Below, piece by piece: positions 44,459 through 44,528 of a DNA stretch of 44,528 nucleotides. The notes beneath the pieces are model-generated. The model saw only the letters and a list, made by a program, of their open reading frames with translations. It did no database searches and had not been told where the DNA came from. Numbering within the stretch: the first letter of the stretch is position 1; every line of letters begins with the position of its first letter. Both the position numbers and the translations under genes were made by a program. This stretch comes from Desulfuromusa sp. (GTDB lineage: Bacteria; Desulfobacterota; Desulfuromonadia; Desulfuromonadales; Geopsychrobacteraceae). Where the stretch lies: positions 62,012-106,539 of the forward strand of contig JADGEB010000007.1 in NCBI GenBank assembly GCA_016744595.1. Reading direction: 5' to 3'.

Positions 44459-44528
44459 ACAATGTACGCGTACGCGGTACAATGTACAATGTACGCCGTA
44501 CATTGTACGCCCTACAATGTATGCCATA
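44459..44528. repeat. degenerate 14-bp tandem repeat at window edge
   Basis: Consecutive units ACAATGTACGCCGT (44486-44499), ACATTGTACGCCCT (44500-44513) and ACAATGTATGCCAT (44514-44527) are preceded by a related 20-bp variant at 44459-44478 and a half unit. The motif is rich in GTAC palindromes. The array runs off the window. Confidence 0.8.

Overview
The window looks like chromosomal DNA of a mesophilic, anaerobic deltaproteobacterium of the Desulfuromonadales type (Geobacter/Desulfuromonas/Pelobacter relatives). This is inferred from gene content: a DUF6178-type protein, a B12-binding radical SAM DUF4080 protein, a single-chain 1150-residue pyruvate carboxylase, a LexA-DinB cassette, an SprA-like HETAH protein and OmpA proteins with thrombospondin type 3 repeats. 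Base composition appears low-to-mid 40s % GC by eye. No tRNA, rRNA, CRISPR array, insertion sequence or prophage gene was recognised.

Layout. 1-8.4 kb: a membrane-anchored LVIVD-repeat gene (cut by the window edge) coupled to a sensor histidine kinase, then a DUF6178 protein, an OmpA-family porin-like protein and two radical SAM proteins. 8.6-9.6 kb: cysteine synthase. 9.6-12.0 kb: an accessory island with a DUF900-type serine hydrolase and a three-gene toxin-antitoxin-chaperone operon (HigB-like toxin, HTH antitoxin, SecB-like chaperone). 12.2-14.8 kb: a class III aminotransferase followed by a 15-codon ORF and a terminator, a GFA-family protein carrying a perfect internal duplication, and a LysE exporter. 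14.9-19.6 kb (minus strand): M23 peptidase, class II aldolase, TPR protein, ACP phosphodiesterase, then an intramembrane protease. 19.8-22.1 kb: tripeptidase-like M20 peptidase plus a class I aminotransferase. 22.2-25.3 kb: PHP phosphoesterase and two Opp/Dpp-type ATPases without permeases. 25.6-34.1 kb: pyruvate carboxylase, HETAH protein, NtrC-family regulator, TypA and shikimate kinase. 34.1-36.4 kb: SOS cassette lexA - small gene - dinB. 36.5-44.4 kb: surface polysaccharide cluster, all on the minus strand, ending in a 14-bp tandem repeat at the window edge.

How genes work together. The polysaccharide cluster holds a polymerase-like membrane protein, GT4 and GT2 glycosyltransferases, a predicted beta-propeller protein and an NAD(P)-dependent epimerase, joined by 4- to 8-bp overlaps. 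A short lipid-linked sugar-phosphate transferase and a CapD/WbpM-type dehydratase follow after a repeat-bearing gap. In the SOS cassette, LexA probably represses its own operon through a palindrome just upstream; a long inverted repeat in the dinB leader could add a second layer of control. The toxin, antitoxin and chaperone genes overlap each other and sit behind a perfect 16-bp palindrome, as expected for an autoregulated addiction module.

The points most worth a second look are the tripartite toxin-antitoxin-chaperone module, the dinB leader inverted repeat, two G10 tracts inside coding regions, the perfect 72-bp in-frame duplication in the GFA gene, the tiny ORF behind the class III aminotransferase, several unexplained intergenic inverted-repeat elements, and the shortened polymerase beside tandem repeats.
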